Assembly (NCBI GenBank): GCA_004014935.1
Contig: CP025323.1
Span: 2,681,001 to 2,745,000, forward strand
Direction of reading: 5' to 3'
DNA length: 64,000 bases
Source: Saccharomycopsis malanga
Taxonomy: Eukaryota > Ascomycota > Saccharomycetes > Ascoideales > Saccharomycopsidaceae
Shown here piece after piece: positions 17,884 through 28,191 of this stretch. Made by a program: the position numbers and the translations under genes. How positions within the stretch are numbered: the stretch's first letter is position 1; every line of letters begins with the position of its first letter. The notes under the pieces are model-generated. The model was not told the DNA's origin, ran no database searches, and worked only from the letters and a program-made list of their open reading frames with translations.

Positions 17884-17993
17884 ACTTGCAAAATACTTTT
17901 CAAATCACTTGCAAAATACTTCTTTCAAATCGCTTGCAATTATCACTTGCAAAATACTTTTCAAATCACTCGCAATTCAATTCTTTCAAATCA
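17884..17993. repeat. Minisatellite, about 24-bp unit, upstream of GPA1
   Basis: Four to five imperfect units built on CTTGCAAAATACTTTTCAAA followed by TCA. It lies 120-230 bp upstream of the GPA1 ATG, so copy number could change promoter spacing. No pheromone-response element (TGAAACA) was found in or next to it. Confidence 0.7.
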
Positions 17994-19586
<1,593 letters not shown>

Positions 19587-21536
19587 ATGATCAAGGCGAT
19601 TGTGGGACGGTGGTTTGCAAGGAATCATATAAAGGTTTTTGCGAGAAAAATGAGCGAGATTCCGAAGAGTGGTTCCAGTAAGAGTGCGGTGGATCCACCG
19701 ATGAAGAAGCAAAAAGTGACAAAAGAGACTGTAAAAAGACAGCCTATCAGAGCAAAACTTGACGAGAATGGGTTTCGGGTAAGACGCAATTATCAGGAGG
19801 AACTCCTGTCGGTTGATTATTATATAGAAGGAAAGCTCAGGAAGATAAAACCGTATTATTACACGTACAAGACGTTTTGCAAGAAACGGTGGCGTGAACA
19901 ACGACTTGTAGATGTATTTACAACGGAATTCCGGGATAAACCGGCCGACTATTACCGGAATGCCATAGAAGAAGGAAATGTAAAAGTTAACGGTCAGGTG
20001 GCATCTTTAGACACAATTCTTCATGATGGCGACTTGATTTCGCACACAACTCATAAACATGAGCCACCTATAAGCAGCCAGACACCTCGGGTGGTGTTCC
20101 AGAACCAAAACATCTTGGTTGTGGACAAACCCAGTGGAATGCCAGTCCATCCGTCGGGACGCTACAAGTACAACAGTGTGGTCAACCTAGTTAAGTATGA
20201 AGGGCCTAAAATAAGCACACATCCATGCAACAGACTCGATAGATTGACATCAGGCCTAATGTTTTTGGCCAAAACATCTATTGGGTCCAAGATAATGTTT
20301 GACCAGCTCACGAAACGACAAGTTGAAAAATATTATATAGCACGTGTCAAGGGTAACTTTTTAAGTGACGCATCCAGGATCGATGTTGACAAGTTGAGAG
20401 GCGTGACCGTACTGGGCAACAATGTCACTGTAGATGTCCCAGTGGAAACTGTTGCACCTCAATTAGGTTTGAATCGTGTTGTATTCGAGGACACCCCCCA
20501 TGTTACCGAAAAACCTACAAAGTGCACTGGTGGTAAAAACGCAACAACCATATTTAAAAAAATTTCCTATGATGCTGTCACGGATACCAGCGTTGTCAAG
20601 TGCCAACCGTTGACAGGACGCACTCATCAGATTAGAGTTCACCTTCAGTATGTGGGACACCCAATTGCCAATGACCCAATCTATTCCAATCTCGATGTGT
20701 GGGGTGACATGCTAGGAAAAGGCAACTGTGCAGATTATCATGCAGTGGCAACCAAGTTGGACGAAATAGGGAAACAGGAACCTCTGTCTAGTTGGTTTTA
20801 TCAAATGGGATATGGTCACCAAAGTACAACCTCTGGCGAAGTTCTCACTGGTGAAACATGTCCAACTTGCAAAACAGAACTATATACTGACCCCAACCCA
20901 AACGATTTAGAGATTTGGCTTCACGCTTACAAATATCAAACAAAGGATTACGATGCTGATGCTGATGCAAATGTTGCAGCATGCAATGCAGATGCTGATG
21001 CAAATGCAGACATGTCAGAATTTGGTGCAGTGGATGAGGATTTTTCTCGTTGGTCTTTTAGAACACCTTTACCTGAATGGGCTCTTGAGCTGCATAGACG
21101 GTTTATGGAAATGGCTATTAAGGAAGCTGCCAAATGTCCGCCCACGAAAACGGCGTTTTCTGTGGGAGCAGTGCTTGTTGATGGGCATACCAACAAGGTG
21201 TTGTCGACAGGGTATTCGCGAGAGTTGGCAGGTAACACGCATGCAGAGCAGAATGCATTCACCAAGTATGGTGACGCGCTTCCTGCACAGACCATGCTTT
21301 ACACTACAATGGAGCCATGCAGCTTGCGTCTCAGCGGAAACCTTCCATGCGTCGATAGAATCATTTCCACAGGAGGGAAGGTGTTAAGCTGTTTTGTAGG
21401 TGTAGTGGAGCCTTCAACGTTTGTAAAGAAGAATGTTGGCAGAGAAAAGCTTGCTAAAGCTGGTGTCGAGTATGTTCATGTGGGTGGTTATGAGGAGCAG
21501 ATCTTGCAGTTGGCAACCAAGGGACATGAACACTAG
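19587..21536 (+). CDS. RIB2: Bifunctional tRNA pseudouridine synthase / DRAP deaminase
   Basis: 649 residues. The N-terminal two thirds are an RluA-type pseudouridine synthase with an S4-like start (VNGQVASLDTILHDGD), LVVDKPSGMPVHPSGRY and the catalytic Asp in HPCNRLDRLTSGLM (Asp218), ending in GRTHQIRVHLQYVGHPI. The C-terminal part (about 495-649) is a zinc-dependent deaminase: HAEQ (His552, Glu554) and PCSLRLSGNLPC (Cys578, Cys588). This fusion is typical of yeast Rib2, which modifies U32 of cytoplasmic tRNAs and deaminates the pyrimidine intermediate in riboflavin synthesis. A linker with Asp-Ala repeats (DADADAN, about 455-473) separates the halves. Residues 1-21 are basic and could be a presequence; an alternative ATG at 19650 (MSEIPKSG) removes them. 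S. cerevisiae Rib2 has 591 residues. Confidence 0.95.
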   Translation: MIKAIVGRWFARNHIKVFARKMSEIPKSGSSKSAVDPPMKKQKVTKETVKRQPIRAKLDENGFRVRRNYQEELLSVDYYIEGKLRKIKPYYYTYKTFCKKRWREQRLVDVFTTEFRDKPADYYRNAIEEGNVKVNGQVASLDTILHDGDLISHTTHKHEPPISSQTPRVVFQNQNILVVDKPSGMPVHPSGRYKYNSVVNLVKYEGPKISTHPCNRLDRLTSGLMFLAKTSIGSKIMFDQLTKRQVEKYYIARVKGNFLSDASRIDVDKLRGVTVLGNNVTVDVPVETVAPQLGLNRVVFEDTPHVTEKPTKCTGGKNATTIFKKISYDAVTDTSVVKCQPLTGRTHQIRVHLQYVGHPIANDPIYSNLDVWGDMLGKGNCADYHAVATKLDEIGKQEPLSSWFYQMGYGHQSTTSGEVLTGETCPTCKTELYTDPNPNDLEIWLHAYKYQTKDYDADADANVAACNADADANADMSEFGAVDEDFSRWSFRTPLPEWALELHRRFMEMAIKEAAKCPPTKTAFSVGAVLVDGHTNKVLSTGYSRELAGNTHAEQNAFTKYGDALPAQTMLYTTMEPCSLRLSGNLPCVDRIISTGGKVLSCFVGVVEPSTFVKKNVGREKLAKAGVEYVHVGGYEEQILQLATKGHEH

Positions 21537-21575
21537 ACAGTTGTAAATGTAATATTCAAACTGATAGGTGCGTTA

Positions 21576-21863
21576 CTACTGGGCCAGATGGCTCTCTTAA
21601 ATAAGAGAAAAAAGACCTAAAATGAACAGGGGTGAAGTAGTCATATTGTATAAGATTTTGGTTAGATTTTGATTAGATTTTGATTAGATTTTGATCAGTT
21701 TTTGATCAGTTTTTGATTAGTTTTTGACCAGTTTTTGATCAGTTTTTGACCAAGGTTTAATCAGATTTTATTAACAGTACATTATTGGGCTTTACAAGTC
21801 CTTTTAGACATAGCGTGTATATACGATACTGATATGTACTGAGCTTGCAATATAAGATATTAT
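21576..21863 (+). mobile_element. SINE-A short-form copy with internal minisatellite and target-site duplication
   Basis: Starts 40 bp after the RIB2 stop codon, in the same sense. Head CTACTGGGCCAGATGGCTC, AAAAAAGACCTAAAATGAACA, then GGGGTGAAGTAG, about ten tandem TTTTTGATCAG-like units (21650-21765) and the 3' region TAGCGTGTATATACGATACT with GTACTGAGCTTGC and a short tail. TAGGTGCGTTA (21565-21575) and TAGATGCGTTA (21864-21874) form an 11-bp duplication with one mismatch. Confidence 0.75.
21650..21765 (+). repeat. Minisatellite TTTTTGATCAG inside a SINE-A copy
   Basis: About ten units of 12-13 bp, varying GATTAG / GATCAG / GACCAG. The core corresponds to the GATTATGATCA stretch of the SINE-A body, so the array arose by amplification within the element. 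Confidence 0.7.
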
Positions 21864-21874
21864 TAGATGCGTTA

Positions 21875-23469
21875 TACATTTCTGTTCAACTCATAGTGCT
21901 GATAGTGCAAGTTATGTAAAGTGCGAGTGTTTAAAGGGTTAGTCTATGAGTTTTCTAGTTTTAAATTTGCAGACACAGTGGTATATTACAATTTCAATGA
22001 GTTTCAGTTACAAACATTATAAATAACAAAATAAATAAACAAATTATCCCTTACAATAATGATTTTCATTCTAAATTTGTGCAGTAAATGGTAAAATAGC
22101 GTATACTCGGACAAATAGTGTATAATTGGCGGTAAACTCTTGTATGCTTTTGGTATTATGGTTTGATATGCTTGATATATTTGGTTTTATCATTCTTTGT
22201 TTGTTCTATTTACCAGTATTCTTGTTTACAATCTGTAATTTTTATTCACTAACGTTTTTTCTTTATTTACAATCTGTAATTTTTATCAAGTAATATCTTG
22301 CTTTATTTACCACTTTTCATTGACTCAACTTGTCAGTTGATTCTCAAGTCTTAGTCACTACTGTAATTTCTTTAACCTTACCTGTCTATATTATTGTCCA
22401 GAATTACCTTTTTGATAGTTGTTTCTCTTCTACGCACTATTTGAGACCCTTTTCCTCCTTCATTTTAAACGTTGTTTATTCTTTTTATGTTTTCTGTTAT
22501 ATTTTCCATTTTCCGTTTAATACAAAGTATCTCAGTATTACAAAGGCATTTCAATTTTTTATGGTCGAGTTGCTGGGATTTTCTAAGCTAATTACTATAA
22601 AACTCGACATTTTTTTCTTACAAAGGAAAACTTATTAATAATTTGATGAAAATCAAAGTCCAGCGTCTGTTTAATTACCAAGTGGTTTAATATTGATAAT
22701 CAACTCCTAAAATGTAATATTGATAATAAACTTCTATGATCTGATCAATTAGATACAATTTGCTTGTATTATTCCTAGTTTCTTCTGTTCACAATCTTCT
22801 TGCTTCATTTTACATATTTTACCTACCAAAGATAGCCCTAACCACTTTTTCATGCTCCTTACGAGTCTAGGTTTCGAACCATTACAAATAGGCTATTTTA
22901 CCTGTGTTTCACAATCAGTTGTGGGAATTTCTGTCTAAAAACGTTGCAACTAATTGCACTGTCTGATAGTTAGCGCAAAGTAAATTACGGGTTTCGGTTA
23001 ATTTACAGGATAACACACACTTTTGCTTATTCACAGACAATCATCTGTAACTATTTTCTTTTATTTGGCTTGCTTCAGTACAATTCAAACTGTAAAATCG
23101 TACATCTATCAAGTCTATCTGTACATTCTATTAGTTAGTGCACTAGCAAACAGTATCAATGTTCTCCTCAAGCGACGGACGGACGGAGCAACACAGCTCT
23201 ATTGTAAGTGCTAGTGCCAATCAATACAAGTCTATTATCTAATATCATTAATTGTATATAGCAAAACAGGGTTCATTGGGCCAACCGGCAAGCCATCAGA
23301 TGACAAGTAAAAGCACTGTCGGCCGGAGAAATTTTTTTTTCGTAACTCTATTTACCAAACCGAAATGCCAGCCTTTAATTCCATCTAATCAAATAATATA
23401 GCTTTGATAAACTTTATCGAGTATCATCGCCTGTTTGAGCGGCTGAAACTTCCTCGCAATGGGCTGACA
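21875..23469. other. Intergenic AT-rich region
   Basis: About 1.6 kb with frequent ATTTACCA and TTTACAATCTG stretches, two of which (22225-22245 and 22266-22285) form a short direct repeat (TTTACAATCTGTAATTTTTA). No gene or SINE-A copy recognised. Confidence 0.5.
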
Positions 23470-23570
23470 AGGATGCAGCGGCCTGCCGCGGGATGCATGA
23501 ATCATGCCAACACCGTGCTAGACGCATATTAATACCCACTAATATGCATCTCTATGCACGCTAATGCATG
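23470..23570. promoter_or_regulatory. ATGCA motif cluster upstream of ATO-type gene
   Basis: GGATGCAGCG, GGATGCATGAATCATGCC, ACGCATATTAATA, AATATGCATCTCTATGCACG and CTAATGCATGTC fall within 100 bp, 240-340 bp upstream of the ATG. It resembles the clusters at 8378, 36133 and 61320. Confidence 0.35.
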
Positions 23571-23678
23571 TCAAACTGCAACACCATCTCAACATGATGG
23601 TCTCTATGCTCTTTGAAGCCCACCTATGTCCTATTGTAAAGATATGAGGAGTTATTTGCAAGTTGGTTGAAGAAAAGG

Positions 23679-23686
23679 TATATAAA
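23679..23686 (+). promoter_or_regulatory. TATA box of the ATO-type gene
   Basis: TATATAAA, 122 bp upstream of the ATG at 23808 and the only strong TATA element nearby. A TATA-driven promoter fits a carbon-source-regulated transporter gene. Confidence 0.55.
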
Positions 23687-23807
23687 GGGTCTTAAATGTA
23701 CCAGACTTGGTTTTGTGTTGGTTATTTTTCTCTTTATCATATTCCAATCCTCATACAATAATAAATAATCTTATCCTAGTATTATATTCAAGATAATTAC
23801 AATACAA

Positions 23808-24587
23808 ATGTCAGCAAACAGACCTACAGACTACGACATTGAGAAGCAGCTTTCTAATGGCAGCCAATCGCCAGTCAGCCGAGTCCAAACCAAAATCTCA
23901 GACGGCCGTGAAATTGTGGTGTTCGGAAACACCAGAGTTTATAAGGATGAATTGGTTACTGCTTTTGGTGGTGATTTGAACCCTAACAAATATTCAGCTC
24001 CTCCAAGACACAAGTTTGGTAATCCAGCACCACTTGGTCTCTCTGGGTTTGCCATGTGTCTCTTCCTTCTTTCGATCATCAATTGCGGAGCTAAAAGCAT
24101 CACTATTCCAAATATCATTGTTGGCCTTTGCTACTTCTACGGTGGTGCCATCTTGATCTTGGCTGGTATGTGGTGTCTTATTGTGGAAAACACCTTTGGT
24201 GGCTTGGTTTTCTCCTCTTATGGCGGTTTCTGGCTTTCTTTTGCTACATTATACACCGAAGCATTTGGAATCCAAGCTGCTTACAAAGATCAGCCTCAAC
24301 AATTCAGCAACGCTTTGGGTTTTTATTTGTTCGCCTGGACGTTGTTCTCTGTTTTGGTAACCATTTGCACCATCAGATCTACCGTAGCTTTCTGCGCTAC
24401 CTTTGTCACTCTTGACTTTACCTTCTTGCTTCTTTGCATTGCTAACTTTACCGGAAGCACTGGTTGCACGACTGCTGGTGGTGTTTTCGGTGTTATTTCT
24501 GCCTTCCTTGCTTGGTACAATGCCTTTGCTGGTATTGCAACTAAAGAAAATTGTCATTTTGCTATCAAGGAAAAGAGTCTTCCTTGA
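23808..24587 (+). CDS. Acetate/ammonium transporter family protein (GPR1/FUN34/YaaH)
   Basis: 259 residues. An N-terminal cytoplasmic stretch of about 70 residues precedes the family signature NPAPLGLSGFA (72-82). Six hydrophobic segments follow (about 76-96, 102-123, 130-150, 167-188, 193-213 and 219-238), as in Ady2/Ato1-Ato3. Known members carry acetate and other short carboxylates, or affect ammonium export, at the plasma membrane. Codon choice is strongly biased to TTG, GGT and GCT, suggesting high expression. In non-Saccharomyces yeasts the family is often expanded, so orthology to one particular ATO gene cannot be set. A B repeat starts about 240 bp downstream. Confidence 0.9.
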   Translation: MSANRPTDYDIEKQLSNGSQSPVSRVQTKISDGREIVVFGNTRVYKDELVTAFGGDLNPNKYSAPPRHKFGNPAPLGLSGFAMCLFLLSIINCGAKSITIPNIIVGLCYFYGGAILILAGMWCLIVENTFGGLVFSSYGGFWLSFATLYTEAFGIQAAYKDQPQQFSNALGFYLFAWTLFSVLVTICTIRSTVAFCATFVTLDFTFLLLCIANFTGSTGCTTAGGVFGVISAFLAWYNAFAGIATKENCHFAIKEKSLP

Positions 24588-24825
24588 TCTTTGTTTAGTT
24601 TTTGGTTTTGGTTTTATTCTTGTTTGTTTTTGATATAAATTTTAATGGCTTGTTTCATTGCTTGTAAGTAATATGAGTTGGATTTTCAGATGATGAAAAT
24701 ACGTACCAAATGAAAAATCTTGAATTTTGTATATAATAGTCGAAAGTTACTGTCTATAAGCCCTGTATATATCTGTTGCAATCACATTAAAAGCGATGGA
24801 ACATGTTTGGAACAGTTCCAATTTA

Positions 24826-25572
24826 TTTGATGAGCTAAGAAGTAAAAAAAAAAACAATCAAAAACTATGGAGTAACGTCGAGAAATAAAGAAAGCTGTCT
24901 AACACGATTTTTAACAAATTATGTACTGTTTTCGACAAAATGATACTTTCTCACTATTAAATAATTTTCAAACGCAAAACCGCAAAACAAAGTACATGGT
25001 ATAAGACCCTAGGGTTCAAAGAGTAAAGAAATACAATTCTTGTATTGTTTGGCTTGCTGTAAAAACATTAGAATATGAGTTTAAAGAATCATCGTTTTTC
25101 TCAAATTGACAATTTCCCATGTTATCAAATATTTATTCAAAAAACACAGTTTTTTTTTATTTTAAATAGTACTTAAATATAGCAAAAAATTCAATATTGT
25201 AGCGTTTTACTTTTTAAATCAAAATAACATAGATAACACTGATTTATTTTAATAAAACATTCGATGACCACTCCAAAACTTCAGGAGCGCGAATCGAGTA
25301 CCAAAACGTAAAGTGAGGAACGCCACACTTGTTTTGCATGGTGCATAGTGGCGCATGATGGCTCAACCAACTTGGCCACCTGGCAATAGTAAGGCATATA
25401 GGCATATTTCTGTTAAAAAAAAAAAAAAACATCCTCACTTTTCGAGAGTATAATTTGGCAAGTAATATGCCCATTTTTTGCAAAGTGAAAAAGCATAAAC
25501 AAAAGGGCTATTGGGTAATCTATGAGAGATACTATGCCTTGATATGATTTGGCTATGAAATCAGTATTGTTG
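24826..25572 (-). mobile_element. Family B repeat, copy B3
   Basis: On the minus strand it begins with AACAATACTGATTTCATAGC and CCCAATAGCCCTTTTGT (shared with B2). It passes a poly-T tract, then the tRNA-like head (TGGCCAAGTTGGTTGAGCC; B-box-like GTACTCGATTCGCG, around 25290-25375) and the AT-rich body to near TTGATTGTTTTTTTTTT. The distal 3' part seen in B1 and B4 is missing. A SINE-A copy in the same orientation lies 240 bp beyond its start. Confidence 0.6.
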
Positions 25573-25814
25573 TGGATCACATTAGTAAAAAAACACATCT
25601 ATCATTAGTTGAGATGGATATGTCATTGATATCGATACATAGTTGTGCAGAGGTAATGGTTACAAATTTTAATGGCCGAAAATACTCCCATTGAATGCCT
25701 ATTGCCTGTGAACTAGATGAATAAGCTACAACTAGGGGCAGGTTAAACACACAAAGTATGATGAACTGAATGTGGGAAACCCCAATCAAGTACCGCCTTT
25801 TTGCTATGCCAATA

Positions 25815-26165
25815 AGTAATAATAATATCATATATTTCGAGCCCAGTACATATCAGTTTCGTATATACGCACTATGTCTAAGGGAACTTGCTAAAACCCA
25901 ATCATGTCCTTTCATTCATAATCTTCCCACCCAATTGGCTGAAAGTAACTCCGAGGCTTTGGCCTAGGTCTGTTTTAGACAGTAGCACTTGCCTGTGAAG
26001 TCATGTTCATTATTGTAAAAGTAGCGTAAAGTGTTCGTGTGGGGAATCAAACCTGTGTTGCTGTTAGGTCTTTTTTCCAGTTTTCGAAAGTACTAATCGT
26101 TCAACTAGCCTGCCAGGTCTTATCGTTTTCGAGAGTACTAACCACTGAGCTATCCGGCCCGGTGG
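25815..26165 (-). mobile_element. SINE-A long-form copy
   Basis: On the minus strand it carries the A box TAGCTCAGTGG (26152-26142) and a B box GGTTTGATTCC (26053-26043) with one change from consensus. The complete body and 3' block (TACTGGGCTCGAAATATATG) and a TATTATTATTACTT tail follow. The A-to-B distance is enlarged to about 100 bp by a partial second copy of the head (CTGGCAGGCTAGTTGAACG then AGTACTTTCG). Confidence 0.78.
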
Positions 26166-26695
26166 TTAGTTTTATCTATGTGCTTTTCCCCTTATAGAGT
26201 GTATAGCTCAACAATCAAGTTATAAAGATCCATGTTCTACTATCAACACCTCCAATTTTTTCATTTTCCATAGTCTACTTGTAAAGAGCTTGAAAATTGG
26301 GGTGTTCAGCTTATTCACAATAAAGTCTTTATTCAACATGGAACAAACATGTTAAATCTGTCGTGACTGTAGATGTTATGTGCTTTTGCAAGTTCCACAG
26401 CTGAAGATTTAATGTGATGTTCTAAACCGTCTAGAGTTCATATATATTAACTAATGAAATGCTTATTATTAAATAATAATTATAGATAATGAAATGAGAT
26501 TATATCAATTACTTATATAAGCCATAATTAGAAATTAAAGGAATATATACAACTAAATAATTTTTATATTAAATATAATATAGATTATTATTATTCGTTC
26601 ATATAATATAATATAAAATATATTCATGCATAATCTGGATTAATAAATATTTAATATGTACCATATATTGTTGAAATAAATTCGTTTATATCAAT
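26166..26695. other. Very AT-rich intergenic stretch
   Basis: The segment 26440-26690 is almost pure A+T, with many TAATAT and ATATAAT words and no coding frame or tandem unit. It carries the SINE-A fragment at its right end. Confidence 0.5.
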
Positions 26696-26708
26696 TATGC
26701 AATCAAAC

Positions 26709-26754
26709 GAAACTGACATGTACTGGGCTCGAAATATAAGATTATTATTATAAA
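26709..26754 (+). mobile_element. Minimal 5'-truncated SINE-A with perfect 13-bp target-site duplication
   Basis: Only 46 bp of family sequence: GAAACTGACATGTACTGGGC, TCGAAATATAAG and an ATTATTATTATAAA tail. TATGCAATCAAAC occurs immediately before (26696-26708) and immediately after (26755-26767). A truncated 3' end plus a tail plus a target duplication is the classic product of target-primed reverse transcription. It lies about 150 bp 3' of RPL21. Confidence 0.85.
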
Positions 26755-26905
26755 TATGCAATCAAACTAAATCATTCGCACCTAAACTCAAAATCACATT
26801 CATTAACATACTACATTAATGCTCAAATATCTACAAATACTACAAACAGTGAAAAACGATTATGAAATCTTTATTTATACAATTAAAAAACCCAAAGCGT
26901 GTCGT

Positions 26906-27745
26906 TTAAATGAAAGTTTCATATGGAGCTGGAGTCAAGGTTTCTGGCTTGTTGTTCTCGGTAGAGACAAAGTGGGCGGTTCTTGGTTGAGCTGGTTGTC
27001 TTTTCAATTGGACAGCCTTACCACTCTTCTTGGCCTCAGCCTTCTTGGCAGCGTTTTCCTTGACACGGTTCAAGAATTCTTGACGACACTTGGAGTGCTT
27101 GATGTGTTCAACTCTCAAGTTGACTCTCTTCTCAATGTATCTGTAGCCGACAACCTTGTTGATGATAACACCAACAGAAGACTTGGTAACATTGTAGATG
27201 ATACCGGTCTTACCGTGGTAGTATTTGTGTGGCATACCCTTTTGGATAGAACCGTTGGCCTTGATGTCAACAATGTCACCAACCTTGTAGATTTTCATGT
27301 AGGTGGAGAGAGGAACACCACCATGTTTCTTGAAATCACGTTGGAACATGTAACGTGTTCTAGATCTGTAACCGTGACTATATCGTGTTAGTTGCGTTGC
27401 TTAGGCTTGTAGGCTGCAATAATCCATGAAATTGTACGAGTTTAATCGAAGTTTTGAATGTCCTGATATTAAACTGATGTGATTCTTTACATTCATGACT
27501 TGTTTCATAATTCATTATGATAAATCGAAGAAGATTCTTGATAATCATTTCTGGCTACTGATTTTCCATAGTTGTTATTGATTCTATTCCATTATTGATA
27601 TGTCCATACTTCCAATTGTTGGCCACATTATATTTCTTTTACGATTGGCTCTTTTCATGATAAATTTTCCATCTTAATTCGTCAAAACATCGCTGTATCA
27701 ATCCCACGTTCTCCAATACCATTCTATCACATACCTTTTACCCAT
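26906..27745 (-). CDS. RPL21: Ribosomal protein eL21, spliced
   Basis: Large-subunit ribosomal protein eL21, 160 residues, the same length as yeast Rpl21. Exon 1 is only 11 nt (27745-27735, MGK plus two bases of Ser4). Exon 2 runs from 27377 to 26906 and gives [18 protein letters not shown], then [37 protein letters not shown] and the PAPYETFI end. The intron interrupts codon 4, as in S. cerevisiae RPL21A/B. Codon use is highly biased. Differences from Saccharomyces are conservative. Confidence 0.97.
27378..27734 (-). other. RPL21: Spliceosomal intron of RPL21
   Basis: 357 bp. The 5' site is GTATGT (27734-27729), the branch site is AACTAAC (27393-27387, one change from TACTAAC) and the 3' site is ATATAG, ending at 27378. 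As in RPS10, the branch-to-acceptor gap is very short (about 9 nt). Confidence 0.92.
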
Positions 27746-28191
27746 TTTTGCTGTATATTTGCAGATTCTTCCTTGATGTTATTCACAAGAGGGATAGCTA
27801 GTTCTCAAGTATCAAATAAAGAAAAAATTTAAATTTCAATACTACTAATTTTTCACAATCCGTTCGTTCGCCCTAGTTGTGTAAGTGCCCTTTCCAAGTG
27901 GGATTATCTTGCTACACACAGGTGCCCAATCCAACCAGAGTGTATACTGAAATTTCACTGGTCCTACTTTATTTGGTGTAACGATGTGCTTTTGTTGAAA
28001 AGTTTCCTGCGGATCATGTGAAACATTCAGCGGTCACTTTTTAAAAATTCAGCCCCTAATAATAAAGCCCTATACAAAGTCATGTGAATTAACCCCATAT
28101 GCAAGGTAAGGTATGGTAATGCATGGGAGAGTGACTAATGCATGCCTGTCAAATATGTAAACTAACATGTGTAATAACCAATACTATTCAT
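27746..28191. other. RPL21 upstream region
   Basis: 446 bp between RPL21 (minus) and the stop of the ValRS-like gene (minus). It contains AGCCCTATACAAAG at 28066-28079, nearly identical to the RPS10 upstream element, and ATGCATG repeats at 28119-28144. Confidence 0.45.

Noticed and set aside
23023-23214. Small hydrophobic frame upstream of the ATO-type gene
   Set aside because: 63 codons without motif in AT-rich sequence; chance frame.
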